Source: Caprella mutica
Taxonomy: Eukaryota > Arthropoda > Malacostraca > Amphipoda > Caprellidae
DNA: 64,000 bases
Direction: 5' to 3'
Assembly: GCA_947561585.1 (NCBI GenBank)
Contig: CANNZV010001853.1
Coordinates: 1-64,000 of the forward strand
Below are positions 47,798-59,941 of this stretch, piece after piece. Position 1 is the stretch's first letter. Each line of letters opens with the position of its first letter. Made by a program: the position numbers and the translations under genes. Under the pieces are notes generated by a model, which was not told the origin of the DNA, ran no database searches, and saw only the letters and a list, made by a program, of their open reading frames with translations.

Positions 47798-48043
47798 CTA
47801 AGTTAGGAAGGAGCCTTCTTTTTTGGAGCTTATCAAGCCATCTCTTGCATCTATTTTACAACAGTTGTTGACGCACCTGTTACCATCTATATGTAGGAAG
47901 AGATCAGAGGAGGTAAACTCTGCTAATCTTATCTGAATGTCGAGAGGAATTTCAGTAGACACACGTTTCGTTAGATTGTGTTCAGTTAGTTGTGAGTTTT
48001 GCCAATCTCTTATGGAATGGTACTCTTGGGAATCAACCAGCAA
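47798..48043 (-). pseudogene. Coding-like stretch in left foldback arm
   Basis: 81 codons, MLVDSQEYHSIRDWQNSQL to KKEGSFLT. It parallels the right arm (EYHSIRDWQ, LTKRV, TE, LDIQ, LAE shared), with different C-terminal halves caused by frame or sequence divergence. No family is recognised. Confidence 0.4.
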
Positions 48044-48510
48044 TTTTGGTTATTTCAATTGCCTTAATGAGGTTTGTCCTGTAGCTCTCGCTTTTATTAT
48101 CCTACTAATTCTCAGTTTTCTGATGACAGCATTTGTTTAATGGATCATGACAAGCAACAGATTCTAGCTGTGAGCAAAGTAAGTGTTGTGTTAGATTACC
48201 TTATTCACGACCGTACGATAATTCTCAAGAAGAAACTGCGACCTGATGATCAGTTGGTGTAAATGCATAGCTCCTTGGTCTGCTGAAGGATAACACTTAA
48301 CTTGAAACCATAGAAGAACATTATTAAAATGTTTCATGATTTATCGTACTAATAAATTCAATGACTTAGTGTGCGAAGCAGTTGAAACCCGGGAACAATG
48401 CACCATGCTAGATGGTTAAAAAAACAGGATCTTAAGAATATATGTTTCAACTGCTTCGGCCACTGAGTCAAGCAAGAGCTACAGGACAAACCTCATTGAG
48501 GCAATTGAAA

Positions 48511-48798
48511 TGACCAAAATTACTGGTTGATTGCCAAGAGTACCATTCCATAAGAGATTGGCAAAGCTCAAAACTAACTGAAGCCCCTCTAACGAAACGT
48601 GTGTTTACTGAAGTTCTTCTTGACATTCAGAGGGGATTAGCAGAGTCACCTCCTCTGACCTCTTTCTACAACCACACACAGGCAGTGGACAAGGGCATAT
48701 ACATGGTAACATATGCGTCAGAAACTGTTGTAGGAATGGATGCAAGAAATGGCTTGATAAGGTTCGAATTAGAAGGAAGAAGGCTTCTTCATAACTAA
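48511..48798 (+). pseudogene. Coding-like stretch in right foldback arm
   Basis: Open from after a stop near 48510. It reads VDCQEYHSIRDWQSSKL, then LTKRVFTEVLLDIQRGLAES, and ends GRRLLHN and stop at 48796. The first ATG in frame is that of GIYMVTYAS; there is none at the head, so the start is unknown or lost. Confidence 0.4.
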
Positions 48799-49489
48799 GT
48801 TTGAAACTAAACAAGATTATACGTACAAATTTAGAAGCCTCATTCATCGTATGGTAGGGTGGATTGGGCAGAACTCGACGTCAGCAACCTCCTCCTGGTG
48901 AGTTCTGAATTTTTTTCGTATTGAACGTATACTGTCACAATACCTAAAATAAACTGTGAGATGTACTCTTCAATTATGAATAAAGTAAAATTAAGTATTT
49001 ATAAATTCGACCCTCGAACCATGAAGATGATAAAATAGAACTCTGAAATTTTAAACTTACATTATTGATATGTTTTAACTTTAGTTTTAACTTATAACAG
49101 CCCACATATAATAAATATTTGATTTTGGTGATTTTTTTTAAAATATTAGCTTTTTCTATTTTTTTGATGTTTTCCTATGATATTCCAATGGGCCTCGAAC
49201 AATGAAGATAATAATATAGAGCTTTGAAATTTTCGTCAGATATTCTCAATGGGTTATTATTACGATATTAATCTATCTTGACTTTCAAGAATAATGAATA
49301 TAATTCTTGGTTTTTAAAATAATATGCTATTTTTTCGTATTTTACGAATTTTCAAACGACCCTCGAAACATCAAGGAATAGACCTAGGGGTCTGAAAGTT
49401 TGCATACATCGTTTCTATGCAGTTCCACCACTTTTCCTTCCTAACGTGAAACCCAACTCTAAAAAGTTGAAAAAACGCTCCACCCGAAT

Positions 49490-50415
49490 ATATATTCCAT
49501 TTATAGAATTTATTATTTAGATAATTTGATTTACAACAAAAAGAATCGATAAAAGATGATCCAGTCTTTTACATCAAATTACTGAATATTTGTATCTGTA
49601 TCATTTTGCCCGAAGGTATATCATCCTTAAAGAATTAACATTATTCTATAATCTATATATTCCAATGTTAATTAATTGAAAAACTATTATAATTACAATT
49701 TTTAACAAGAATGAAAATTAACTCTGATTATTTATAAGAATTAATGTTTAATATTTTTTTTATAAATATTAATCATAGAACATGACTATTTTCCTTTCAA
49801 TTTTTGAAGAAGTGGGCGCACAAGAAGTGTAGAAGATTACAAGAGCTCCGAAATGTCCAAATCGTCAGTCACCTCCTGCTTGCCACATCAGCATATCATG
49901 TTCCTTAAGACACATAAATGTGTCTCTTCATCTGCCAAGGTAGTGTACCTTTAAAACCATGTACCTTACACAAGTAGGAAAGTAAAAGAATACAGCTTGT
50001 TATATTAGAAAGAGTTGCTATACTCTAAAAATATGAGCTTTATCTCCGGGTCACTGTACAACAGTTCTTTGTAATTTACATAAAAAAATAATTGAGATGG
50101 AGGACAAACTTTTATTTTCAGTTTATTGTAAATAATTTTGTATGTCATATCAAATAGTGAGAGTCGCCGTAGAATCGAAGTGTAAAGGTGGCCTTCCAAT
50201 GCGGCGGCTCTGGCCGCCGAGATGCAATTCAATGCTATGGCTGAAGCTTCTCTTCGACCGTCAGTCTCACTTAATTTATTAAATTGTTTATAATTTTATT
50301 AGAATCAAGTAATTTATTTAGTAATAATTTATTTATTTATTTAGTATCTATTGATTTATTTAGTATTAATTATTTTAATAATATTTATTTAGTACCTATT
50401 ATTTATTTGTTAATT
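49490..50415. other. AT-rich sequence, no gene seen
   Basis: A GCGGCGGCTCTGGCCGCCG palindromic GC word at about 50.2 kb is the only notable item. Confidence 0.45.
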
Positions 50416-50420
50416 AATAA

Positions 50421-51170
50421 GGGGACCGTATATGGATTTCGGAACAAAATTATGAATGAAGTTATGTTTATGGAACTTCATGAACATATATAAAATTGAA
50501 TTCTAAGACATTTGTGTTCATGACATTTTTTTCAATTGGACGCATGGAAAATGAGTTATTCGAAATTAGAACGAATTTCGAACCGTTTTCTTAAAGTATA
50601 GAATTCCGAAAATTTTGAAGCTACGGCTTTGGAGTTTTTTGCATTCGAATTGCAATTCAATTCTCTTAAAAATGCTGGAAGCCTATTTAAAAAAAAAATC
50701 AAAATATTATATTTCGAAAATAAATCAAAATTCACAAATCGGCTCTTAGCGTTTTGTAGAGAATTTCATGAAGGAAGAAATACAAATAACCGCAGTTCCA
50801 TAGCTTCAACCAAAAAATAGTTCTATACTTTTGAATATAGAAATTTGTAGCATTCTGAAGTGCCTCAAAATGGCATTCAAAGTTATTGGGGAACTGACCA
50901 TGTTTTTAAAAAAAAATATTTATTGATGAAGCTACGGTTCTGAAACTTCGTACTCATGTATCAAATTGAATTCCCTATCGGTTTGTTCAGGGCATTTTTT
51001 CGATTAGACTCATAAAAAATAAGTTATTCGAACTAACAGAGCACTATACCCACCCCCCTTCCCCCTTCTCCCAAGGGCCATAGTTTCACACAGGCACACT
51101 CTAGAGTTCTGATTTTTTTGTACAATCATGTATAAGGTTATTAGGTAACTATTTATGAAATAAATAAAAT
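50421..51170 (+). repeat. Dispersed repeat, about 0.75 kb
   Basis: It matches 63.02-63.72 kb in inverted orientation: TTTGCATTCGAAT, GAGGCACTTCA (reverse), AATCAGAACTCTA and GATTGTACAAAAAA words occur in the reversed order. Both copies begin AAGGGGACCG on the plus strand, hinting at inverted ends. Confidence 0.6.
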
Positions 51171-51344
51171 ATTCCCGACATTACTGATCGTGAGGCTAAA
51201 ATATAGCAGAGCTGTCGGTAAAACAAACAGTTTGGGATTTGAGGCGCTAGAGTCAGTGTTTCGAGGAAATTTAAGCTTCTTACATTCACTGTTAGTTCTT
51301 CTTATTTGCACCAAACAATGGCGGTAGAAGTGCGGAGAGATGAC

Positions 51345-51570
51345 AATTAGGAATTAATTTACACTAACGGAAAATTGACGAGGAATTCAAATTAGGACGG
51401 AAGTTATACAGTAGAATATTGTGAGGGATTCAAATTGGGATACAAATTATACTCTAGAGTCTAGAATATGATAAGGAATTCGAATTATAGGATACAAATT
51501 ATGCTCTAGAATTTTATGAAGAATTAGAATTAGGATAAGAATTATACTCTAGGAGTTTAGAATAGTATGA
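51345..51570. repeat. Degenerate tandem repeat, about 57 bp
   Basis: AAATTAGGA, TTATACTCTAGA and GAGGAATTC words recur about four times. Confidence 0.6.
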
Positions 51571-52018
51571 AGTATTCGAAATATTCCTAAACTTACGATT
51601 ATTATTTTTCAGATAAATTCGACTAATTTGAAATTTTAATTATTAGAATATATCGAACATATTCGAACATCATCCTCAGTATATAATTTTGATACACCAA
51701 GGAATTTGATTTGTGTTAAAATTAGATCGAGTATATCGAAAAATTCAAAATTCTTGAATTTCTACATATTGGAACATACTGTGTGATTCGAATTATATTC
51801 TATTAATGCCGTATATAACGACTTGCTGTGGATTCTTGAAATCTGAAAGCCTTACGAATACTATTTGTGCAATAATACATAGTATTCCTCCCTGTCTCAA
51901 TTAGCTAATACTAATATTATTATCTCAGCAGAAGTCTAACACTAAGCATTTTAAACATAATGTAAACAGAAGTGTTTGCTAGCCCCAATTTATCATAATA
52001 TTTTCTCTCTGTCGGCAG

Positions 52019-52106
52019 AATATGTTCCTAAAATACCGAGTGGAGTACAATCTCACCTTTGCATTGCCTATGACTTTAATTATCTGGGCAATCCAGCCTC
52101 TCCCAG
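52019..52106 (+). CDS. Candidate 88-bp exon
   Basis: It is bounded by the strongest splice pair in the window: acceptor TTTTCTCTCTGTCGGCAG and donor CAG then GTAAGA. Two frames are open: YVPKIPSGVQSHLCIAYDF or NMFLKYRVEYNLTFALPMT. The first has a more protein-like residue mix, but the choice cannot be made from sequence alone. No family is recognised. Confidence 0.4.
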
Positions 52107-52498
52107 GTAAGAACATTGATGAGGAGCTGAAATAAATAAACTAATTACGATTCACATTGATTAAAATATTAATGGTTTTGCACTTTATTTAAAACAATTA
52201 GTGGTTGTTTCCACCTATATTATACGTATTTATCTAAAAGTGAAACCCGAAAGAAACTAACAATGGGGCTTCATATTCAATGGCCCCACACTAACATTTT
52301 CATGATGTTACAACACAATTTAACTGCCTGTTCTACTGTTTTCAAGCTATAATGACAAACTTGATGGGAAAGGCACTATAGTTTACATCCATCAACACGC
52401 TGACACGAACTCTAATTAAAAATGTATGTCTACATGATAAGGTACAGCCCTAACTATGATTGGTGTATCATAACTGAGCTTTGCACTGTCGTGGTACA

Positions 52499-54065
52499 CG
52501 GTAAACTGCCAGGCGGAAAACTGCCGAAGCGGAAAACTGCCAGGCGGAAAACCGCCAGTCACTTATTGGCAATATAATCAGTTTAGTCAATAATGACATT
52601 TAATTTATTGAAAAGCTGTTCGCCTTTCGCCAAGGAGTTAAAGGGATATTCATTTTTACAAAATAAAAATAATAGTTAAATGTACACAAATTGATTAGAA
52701 AAATATATAAAATACATAATTAGATAAATATAACAGAAATTAATCAATTACAATATAGAAATTGAAGATATAACCTTTCTTAGAAAATACTAAGAGAAGA
52801 AACAAAGGAATAATTGCATTAGGGAGAGAGTACAATTTCATTGTTTACACAACGCGTCTTTACATTATCAGTTCATAACGGGTTTATTGTCTAATTATTT
52901 CGTTTTGTGTTGATAATTTGAGGATTGAACAAGTCTTCAACCCTGAAAACCGTTCCCTATTGCATACACATATTTACCATGTGGTTTAATGGTTTTAATG
53001 TGGCAATGGAGTATGAATACGTGTTATATACATTGAACCAATCTAACCATCATAAAAACACATAATTAACATGTGGTTATGCCATTTTAAAACCATATCA
53101 TAAAAAAACATATCAAATAGAGATTGTATACATCACATGATATCCACATGTAAATTACCATACTTATAACATATGGTAACCACATATAATTTACCATATT
53201 ACCACGTAAATCAACATGTAATAAAAATGGTATCCATTTCCAAAAATATGCATGGTATACACATGATTTTATGTGTAAGTGCCACATGGTATACACATAG
53301 AATTGTTTGTAGGGAAGCTTAATATTCACTTGTACTCACAATAAAAAAACTTTGATCGATGTTCGTGAAATATTTAGAATTTGCAACCCAACATCAATGA
53401 TTATTAAACTGCTATTACTTACCTAATTCTATGACAATTTCACTCGATCGAATTAATTGCATATTAATTAATAATATTTTTTACATATAAATGAAAATTG
53501 TTAAACTGAATGGGTTGTGTTAATGACATGGAGATTAAAAATGTATACGTAATAAATATTTGATTTAACATTCACTTAATTTATTGTATAATTTATAATT
53601 ATAATATTGTGAGAATATCTAATTATCTAGTATTCACAAATCAGTACACAGGGTTTAACGATTGCTTTGGAACCAAAAGCTATATTGCTGGCGTCAATAG
53701 GAAATTAAAAACAAGAAACTATAAACGTAACTGAACATGTTTTTAAAATTAATGTAACTTTGAAAATAAGTTAAAAATATCAATTATAAAATCATTATGT
53801 GTACTGAAGTTTGGTTTACTGAGTGTTTAATAAAGTAGATTAGTTTAAATATTATTTTTCTTTGAAAATTATTTAAGCATTCCAATATCCATGTAGTTAT
53901 TACTGTAAAAATGAATGTCCCCTTAACCTCTTAAAGAAGGATTAACGCCGTTTTTTATAAATTAAAATGTGTTTATAACTAAAGAATATTTCAGAAAGTC
54001 AAAAAATATACATGTATTGCCAATAAGTGACTGGCAGTTTTCCGCCTGACAGTTTTCCGGACACC
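52499..54065. mobile_element. GGAAAACTGCC element, 1.57 kb
   Basis: The right end reads in reverse GGTGTCCGGAAAACTG then CCAGTCACTTATTGGCAATA; the left carries three CGGAAAACTGCC units and the same CAGTCACTTATTGGCAATA. The left-most bases differ (ACGGTAAACTG), perhaps a small deletion. The interior has TACACATGGTA repeats (53.0-53.3 kb) and the TTTAACG..TTTGGAACCAAA block shared with 8.52 kb. There is no transposase. Confidence 0.75.
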
Positions 54066-54169
54066 GTTAGAATCTTCATAAAATATTCAGAAATAGGATA
54101 TACAGTGTGGGACATGAAGGATAGACATACATTGTGAATGTAGTTCATAGTATCATGAATGTACATATA

Positions 54170-55433
54170 CAGGGTGCGGAGAAAGTCTTCGATCAAATTT
54201 TATTTTTTAGGTTAAAGATGTTATTTATTTACTATATTTATCCATTTATATATCATTCTCTTCATATAATCATATACTTCAATGTTCTAGGTCTAAATTT
54301 TGAAAAATTTACGTTTTCTTTTGTAAAAATGAGTCAATGTGAATCTATTATTCAGCTAAACTGCGCGGGGAAGACAAACCCAGAGATTGTAAAGCTGTTG
54401 AAAGCACCAAAATCGACTTTTATGGATACTGTTAAACGCTACCAAGAACTGAGGACAACAGGTTATCGACCCAGGTGCGGAAGACCTCACACTGCACGCA
54501 CTCCAACCAAAATCAAAGCCATTAGGGAGTGGATAAGGAGGTACCCCAAACGAAGCATGAGAAAGATGGTTAAGAGTATGGATATCGACGAAAAAAGTGT
54601 GAAAACCATTGTCAAAGAAGACTTAAAGTTGTCCCCCTTCAAAACGACCAACATGCAACAACTCACGGACTTGCAGCAACAGAAGAGGCTGCATGAGACA
54701 CAAGCTGGTGAGATCGACTTTTCGGATGAGAGAATGTTCACTGTGGAGGCCAAATTCAATTCCCAGAACGATAAAATTCTGGCAAAAACTGCTGACAGTA
54801 TCCCTCCATCCGTAAAGACTGTTTTCCGTCCCCAAATGCCTGTCTCTGTGATGTTTTGGGCTGCCATCTCTGAGAGTTGGAGATCTCCTCTCATTTTCGT
54901 CAAAGAAGGCGCTAAAGTTATCGCAAAATCGTATATCGAGGATATTTTGACTCCAAGACATATCGAGATGAAGAAACACTTCAAGGACAGGCCTTTTACC
55001 TTTCAACAGGGCGGTGCGCCCTCGCACACAGTGAACAAACATCAGGAGTGGTGTGAGCGTCACTTTCCAGCGTTATCGAGGAAGGATTTGTGGCCTCCTT
55101 CATCGCCGGACCTTTTCCCTCTGGACTTTTGAGTGTGTCTATCTTGGTGTAGGAAGCGTGCGTTACAGCTCATGATAGTACGGAAACTCTGAAGAAGTCC
55201 CTCGAGCGACAATGGGCCAAAATTCCCCAAGAAACTTTCCGTGCTGCAGTAAAGAGCTTCAGAGGTAGACTCGACAGAGTAATCACCGCCAATGGTGGTC
55301 ATATTGAAAAATAATTGGTAGAACTGTTAAATGGGTCTATTAAGATATTGTGTGATAAGTTTTGTTTTATTTCATCCATGACAACTCATTAAATTAACAT
55401 TTTTATATGATCGGAGACTTTCTCCGCACCCTG
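54170..55433 (+). mobile_element. maT-type mariner copy 3
   Basis: Ends CAGGGTGCGGAGAAAGTCTT and reverse CAGGGTGCGGAGAAAGTCTC (26 bp, one mismatch), with TA at 54168-54169 and 55434-55435. Different ends and protein from copies 1 and 2 mean a separate subfamily. It sits about 100 bp from the 52.5-54.07 kb element. Confidence 0.93.
54329..55314 (+). pseudogene. maT (DD37D) transposase copy 3, catalytic loss and frameshift
   Basis: MSQCESIIQLNCAGKTN starts the protein; helix-turn-helix, GRPHT linker and DDE domain follow. Compared with copies 1 and 2 about eleven residues are missing before the first catalytic motif (FSDERMF). The second catalytic motif reads QQGGAPSHT, glycine in place of the aspartate. 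SPDLFPLD keeps the third aspartate 37 residues on. TGA at 55130 ends the frame; the C-terminus (CVTAHDSTETLKKSLERQW to HIEK) lies in a shifted frame up to 55314. Clearly dead. Confidence 0.9.
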
Positions 55434-55439
55434 TAAGTG

Positions 55440-57175
55440 TGCCAAATGTTTGATATCTCAGTAAAATTAAAATACCAGTTTTGTTCAAGTTTTCTTTAAG
55501 TTACCTAGCTATTCAAGCTTAATTACGAATATATTGCCAAGATATCCTTTATATTGTTAACTATTATATCTGGATGAAATAGACCAATTAAATGCATAAA
55601 TAATTTATTATCTACTCCATCACTGTTGGTCCACCTTACCCTTTACCTGCCTTGTATACTCTTGTGATTGTTACGCAGTTTCATTGATCCAAAAACGCGC
55701 TGTGCATTTTCGAGATCGTGCAAATTGGCAAATGGCACGTATCAAGTATACCGTAAAGTATAAAAGACCTCTATAATGAATTCCTCTATAATAATAATAA
55801 CTTTATTCAGAAAATAGATTGAATACGTTAAAAAAAGCTAGATTTCATAAAATCTAATGTGAAACAGTATAAGAAACTGAATAATACATTTATATTCATA
55901 TTCAAATCTAATCTCTGAGCATTCCCAGGTAGCCATTTAGGTTATTATTGGCCATCAAAAAGTGAATGTACAGTCCTGAGAAAGAAAATTACCACATATA
56001 GTTAACAAATTTTCTTTAGTGTTCTAAATAATGGCAATTAGATTTGAAAAACTGATGCTATTCATGACATACTAAAAAAAGTTTGTTCATTATACGGCAT
56101 AATACTCTTACTCAGAACTATACTTTCACTATAAAAAGTTCTACTTTAAACATGCCACTCTATTGAATGTCCATAGTTACTACATTTATTTAACACAGTT
56201 ACTTTAATATGACGTCATCAATATCAAATAATATTATTGTTTAAACTCAAAAGAAATTCATAGCATTTCTGTCTCCTATTTACAAAATATAATATAAACA
56301 AGAATTTCCATTGCATTAAATACATTCTAAAATTCTCCCTGTCTGGTTCCATTATCAAAGAAAAATATATTATATTGAACTTTAATAAATTAACTCTAGG
56401 TAAATTCAATTTGAAATAAAATGTGCAACCAGAGTGATAATATATATTATTACACTTGTTTTATATTTCATACTGAACTTTATATTTAAATGAAAGATCC
56501 AAGGAATTTCAGGTTTATTTTCTTTTTATCTTTATTTGCATCATACAAACAACAAATGAAGTAAATATTTGAGATGTGACGTTAGGTATTTGTTTGCTAT
56601 TTTTAATAATTTAATTTATGAGAGTTCTTCATTTGGACATCTTATCTGACCTATTATTTATTAACAAATGTATGATTATTTCATTCAAGAATATAGATTA
56701 GCGATAAGCTCAACATTAGAACAACCAAACAGTCAATTTGACTGCTTTTTTACTTTTCAAACATTTGCATCTCATAAATTAGTATTAGTAGATACATGAT
56801 TTTTTTTAATATAAAAGACAGTGTCTCCTCCTTATATTGAAAATTTGTTTGGTAATATTTTTGATTTTTTAATTGTTTTGAAAATTAAAACCAGTCAAAT
56901 TGATTACTGGGTATTTATGGTGATAATTAAAAATATTTTAGTGTGTTTACTACACAAGGTTTCCTTTACTCTGAAATTTCTTCCAACTCTTCACCTCCTT
57001 GGAAAATAACATAAGGTTACTACTCTACCTTTTGCATTCTGAGGGTAATTGAAAAGAATACCACAAATTACCCCATACCTCATTCCACATAGAGTTTTGT
57101 TCTGATAACTCCTCATCTAATAAACATGTAAACGTAACATTATTTCGCGTGTGTTTTTTCAGATCGAAATGTTTC
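55440..57175. other. AT-rich sequence, no gene seen
   Basis: No supported open frame, repeat array or terminal repeat. A TATAAAAGACCTCTATAATG block near 55.76 kb resembles CTCTATAAAG words at 11.82 kb. Confidence 0.5.
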
Positions 57176-57179
57176 GGTT

Positions 57180-57535
57180 TTATTACTTTATATCTTTCAT
57201 GTCATTTCTTTTAATTCATCGGCAAGTTTTGACTTTGTACCTACATAAATATCAAGTATGTTTTTTCCAATTTTGAAAGTTAAAAAATATTTACGTATTA
57301 GCGTAAATCAGCGTAAATCAAAAAGTTGATTTGAATGTAGTGACTTGTGGCAACGTAGATATAGAAAGAAATATAGCTTGTTATCCGCTCAACACACATC
57401 AATCAGTCCATACGCTTTCATGGATAACACATACGCTCGCGAAAAACACACTCATTCCTCCATTCAATCACAGCTCTGCTCTCTCAGTTACAATGTCTTA
57501 TATGCACTTATGTATTTATTTCTCCTATTAAGTTA
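57180..57535. mobile_element. piggyBac-like MITE, partial copy 2
   Basis: It shares TTATATCTTTCATGTCATT, ACCTACATAAAT, GCGTAAATCAGCGTAAAT, CTCTCAGTTAC and TATTTATTTCTCCTA, in the same order, with 6.16-6.51 kb. Neither TTAA end is preserved. Confidence 0.7.
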
Positions 57536-57689
57536 AAGAATCACTTAAAGAACCACTGCTTTAAAGACACCCTGTTTGAGCAGGTTGTGTGTGAGCTCGC
57601 ATTGTACAATCTACTACAAATGTACCCTACTTATGTACTATACATAAATAATAATGAGCTTAGCAATCAAACTATTTTTGTATTGACAG

Positions 57690-57915
57690 TCATATTTAAA
57701 CATTACACAACCAGAATGAAACAAGCACGAATAGTTAAAAATTAAATAGCACAGTGAAGAATTAAAACAGCCACCAATAGTTGTAAATAAAATGCACAGT
57801 GAAGGATTGAAACAACTACAACTAGTTGTAGATAAAGCACACAATGGATAATTAAAATAACTACCAATTGTTGTAAATAAATTAAACATTAGAGGATTGA
57901 AACAACAACATATGT
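57690..57915. repeat. About 53-bp tandem repeat
   Basis: Four units with AATTAAAACA or GATTGAAACA, then ACTACCAATAGTTGTAAATA, and a GCACAGTG or ACACAATG word. Confidence 0.75.
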
Positions 57916-58063
57916 TCGAAAATTATTTCTCAGTGGAAGTTAGATTTCCTCATTATTATCAGTCTTTAATAATATTTCCAAATACACACATATAAATTCA
58001 TCTTTAATGAAAATGAAATACGAAGCAAAATTACACTAATCTTTAATTATTATCCACATTTAG

Positions 58064-58183
58064 CTGTCCACTCTAAGCAAGAGGGCAAAGAGCACCAAAT
58101 TGGGCACAGTTTGTCCTAAAGCAGAGAAATGTTTCAACAGACAGATCTGCAAGGACCTTCCCCTGAGAGATCTAATTTTGTAG
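58064..58183 (+). CDS. Candidate terminal exon, 39 codons
   Basis: TTATTATCCACATTTAG precedes 58064. The frame reads LSTLSKRAKSTKLGTVCPKA and CFNRQICKDLPLRDLIL, then TAG at 58181; three cysteines. A second frame (VHSKQEGKEHQIGHSLS) is open for 18 codons. No family is recognised, and it could be chance. Confidence 0.25.
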   Translation: MSTLSKRAKSTKLGTVCPKAEKCFNRQICKDLPLRDLIL

Positions 58184-58604
58184 ACTGAACAATTTACTAA
58201 ATTGCTTCAGAAATATTAGAAGAAAAGACAGGAAATGCCGTCAAGATAATTTCTTTTAACTTTGTGACCTAAATTGTATTGAAATTTGTGAAAATAATTA
58301 CATCTATTGAAAAAAATAGTTGAATAGGTAATGTAATGAACCTATTATCTTATGTTTATATTTATTATCATTTTACCGGAAAATTTAATATGAGTTATTA
58401 GAGAAGTTATACAGGCTTTTGATTAACAAAATACATTCATCGTCTACAAGAAAATGCTATATATTCAAGTTAGATAGTCTTAAAACTTTATAATCTATAT
58501 TAATAGTTGTTGGAAAATCACATTCTGTACTATGTATGAAAGAATAGGAATCAAATAATTAGAATTTTGATTATATTAATTTAGGGTTTGGTCATCTCAA
58601 ACTA

Positions 58605-59327
58605 GGATAAGTTCCATGTTTTAAGAGTCTTCCACATTTTCGACCATTAATCCTAATGAGTTTGACTGTCAAAAACAACGAGAGAGTTTGACTATGTGTT
58701 AAAAAAACACGTGTCTTATTTATAAACCTACGATACTGTATTTTTTACAAAGTGTTAGTATATGTAGTAAACTAATGTGTACCAAATTTTCAAGTAAAAA
58801 TATTGAATATATAAGACAATTGACAACTGAGAGAGCTGAACAGTGATTGGATGGAGTGTGAACCAGTCACAGCTCGTTCATTTGTCTCTACTACACAAAA
58901 ACGTGGGGAAATGCTTGCGTATTGGCCACACGTCACTTAAGTACAATTAATTCCATAATTTACGTGATTCACGCTGATTTACACCGATACGTAAAGAAAA
59001 AAAAACATTTGAATACAAAAATGTATTTGGTATTCATGTAGGAACAAGGTCAAGAAAGGCCATTAAATTTAAAAGAATGACATGAAAGATATAAAGTAAT
59101 TGAGAAAATGTGTGCCTAGAAAACACACGTCAAACTCTCATTAGGGTTAAAGAATTTATATAAAATATCTAATATTTGCCATTCAATAAATTTCAATAAT
59201 TGCTAAGTATCCGTGGTACCTATAGGTATCATGGATACTAATTAAAAAAAACAGTTAAAATGTTTATACACTATTTTTTTTCTAGTAATCAAATATCGGA
59301 AAACGTCCGATAACTTGGAAAACAACA
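58605..59327. mobile_element. TA-inserted MITE with nested TTAA MITE
   Basis: GGATAAGTTCC at the left and CCGATAACTTGGAA at the right, with TA on both sides. Removing the nested 58651-59146 element leaves about 223 bp, close to the 8263-8460 copy, which shares GGTATCATGGATAC. Confidence 0.65.
58651..59146. mobile_element. piggyBac-like MITE, copy 3 (intact ends)
   Basis: 496 bp between TTAA at 58647-58650 and 59147-59150. Ends TCCTAATGAGTTTGAC and, reversed, CCCTAATGAGAGTTTGAC. Orientation is opposite to copy 1. Confidence 0.85.
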
Positions 59328-59329
59328 TA

Positions 59330-59935
59330 GAATAAATATATTTTGTATTTATCTTAGTTAGATATGATTTTCTTTAATCAATTCATTTTTTGATTGTTTA
59401 AAATTTGAAAAAAAATCCTTTACAATGGAAAATAACATAGAATGAATATATTTCGTATTTATTTTAGTTATAGTTTTCTCTAATCAATTCAATTTTTGAT
59501 TGTTTAAAATTTTAAAATTAAGTAAATTAGTAAATAAGTAATAAGTTCACGTAAAAAAATAATAAATTTACGATAGAAAAATAACAATGATTTTCTAAAT
59601 CTTTTTGTAATTCTCAAAATACATTAATGTTTTAATGCTTATAACGAAAATAAGGTTACGTGAATGATCAAAAATAACTATGATTTTTTTTAACCTTTTT
59701 GTAATTCTCAAAAATACATTAATGTTTTAATGTTTATTTAAAAATATGAAGTTACTAATCAATTAACTTCTATTTACTCAATTGCAAACTCTATTTTAAT
59801 TTGTTAACACAGTGAAAAACATCCTGAAAACATATCAATTTGCTGCACATTCAAAAGTTAATATTGTTTTCAATTAGGACAGATTGTAGCCAGACCTATC
59901 TTTTAATAATAATTGATATGAAGTTTATAAAAAGG
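59330..59935. other. AT-rich, partly duplicated
   Basis: AATGAATATATTT(C/T)GTATTTAT and ATCAATTCA-TTTTTGATTG occur twice (59.33-59.52 kb), a roughly 110-bp tandem duplication. TTTTTGTAATTCTCAAAA is also repeated at 59.60 and 59.70 kb. Confidence 0.55.
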
Positions 59936-59941
59936 ATCATT

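Larger units (their letters stand above)
47196..49487. mobile_element. 2.3-kb foldback element
   Basis: Left end TAGGGTGGAGCGTTTTTTC; right end in reverse TCGGGTGGAGCGTTTTTTC; ATAT on both sides is a possible target duplication. Arms of about 0.9-1.0 kb (47196-48093 and 48469-49487) are inverted copies around a spacer of about 375 bp, which holds a smaller hairpin (CGAAGCAGTTGAAAC). Each arm carries a coding-like stretch pointing outward. Confidence 0.85.

Noticed and set aside
50190..50225. GCGGCGGCTCTGGCCGCCG as a CpG-island promoter
   Set aside because: Only about 35 bp, with no gene downstream.
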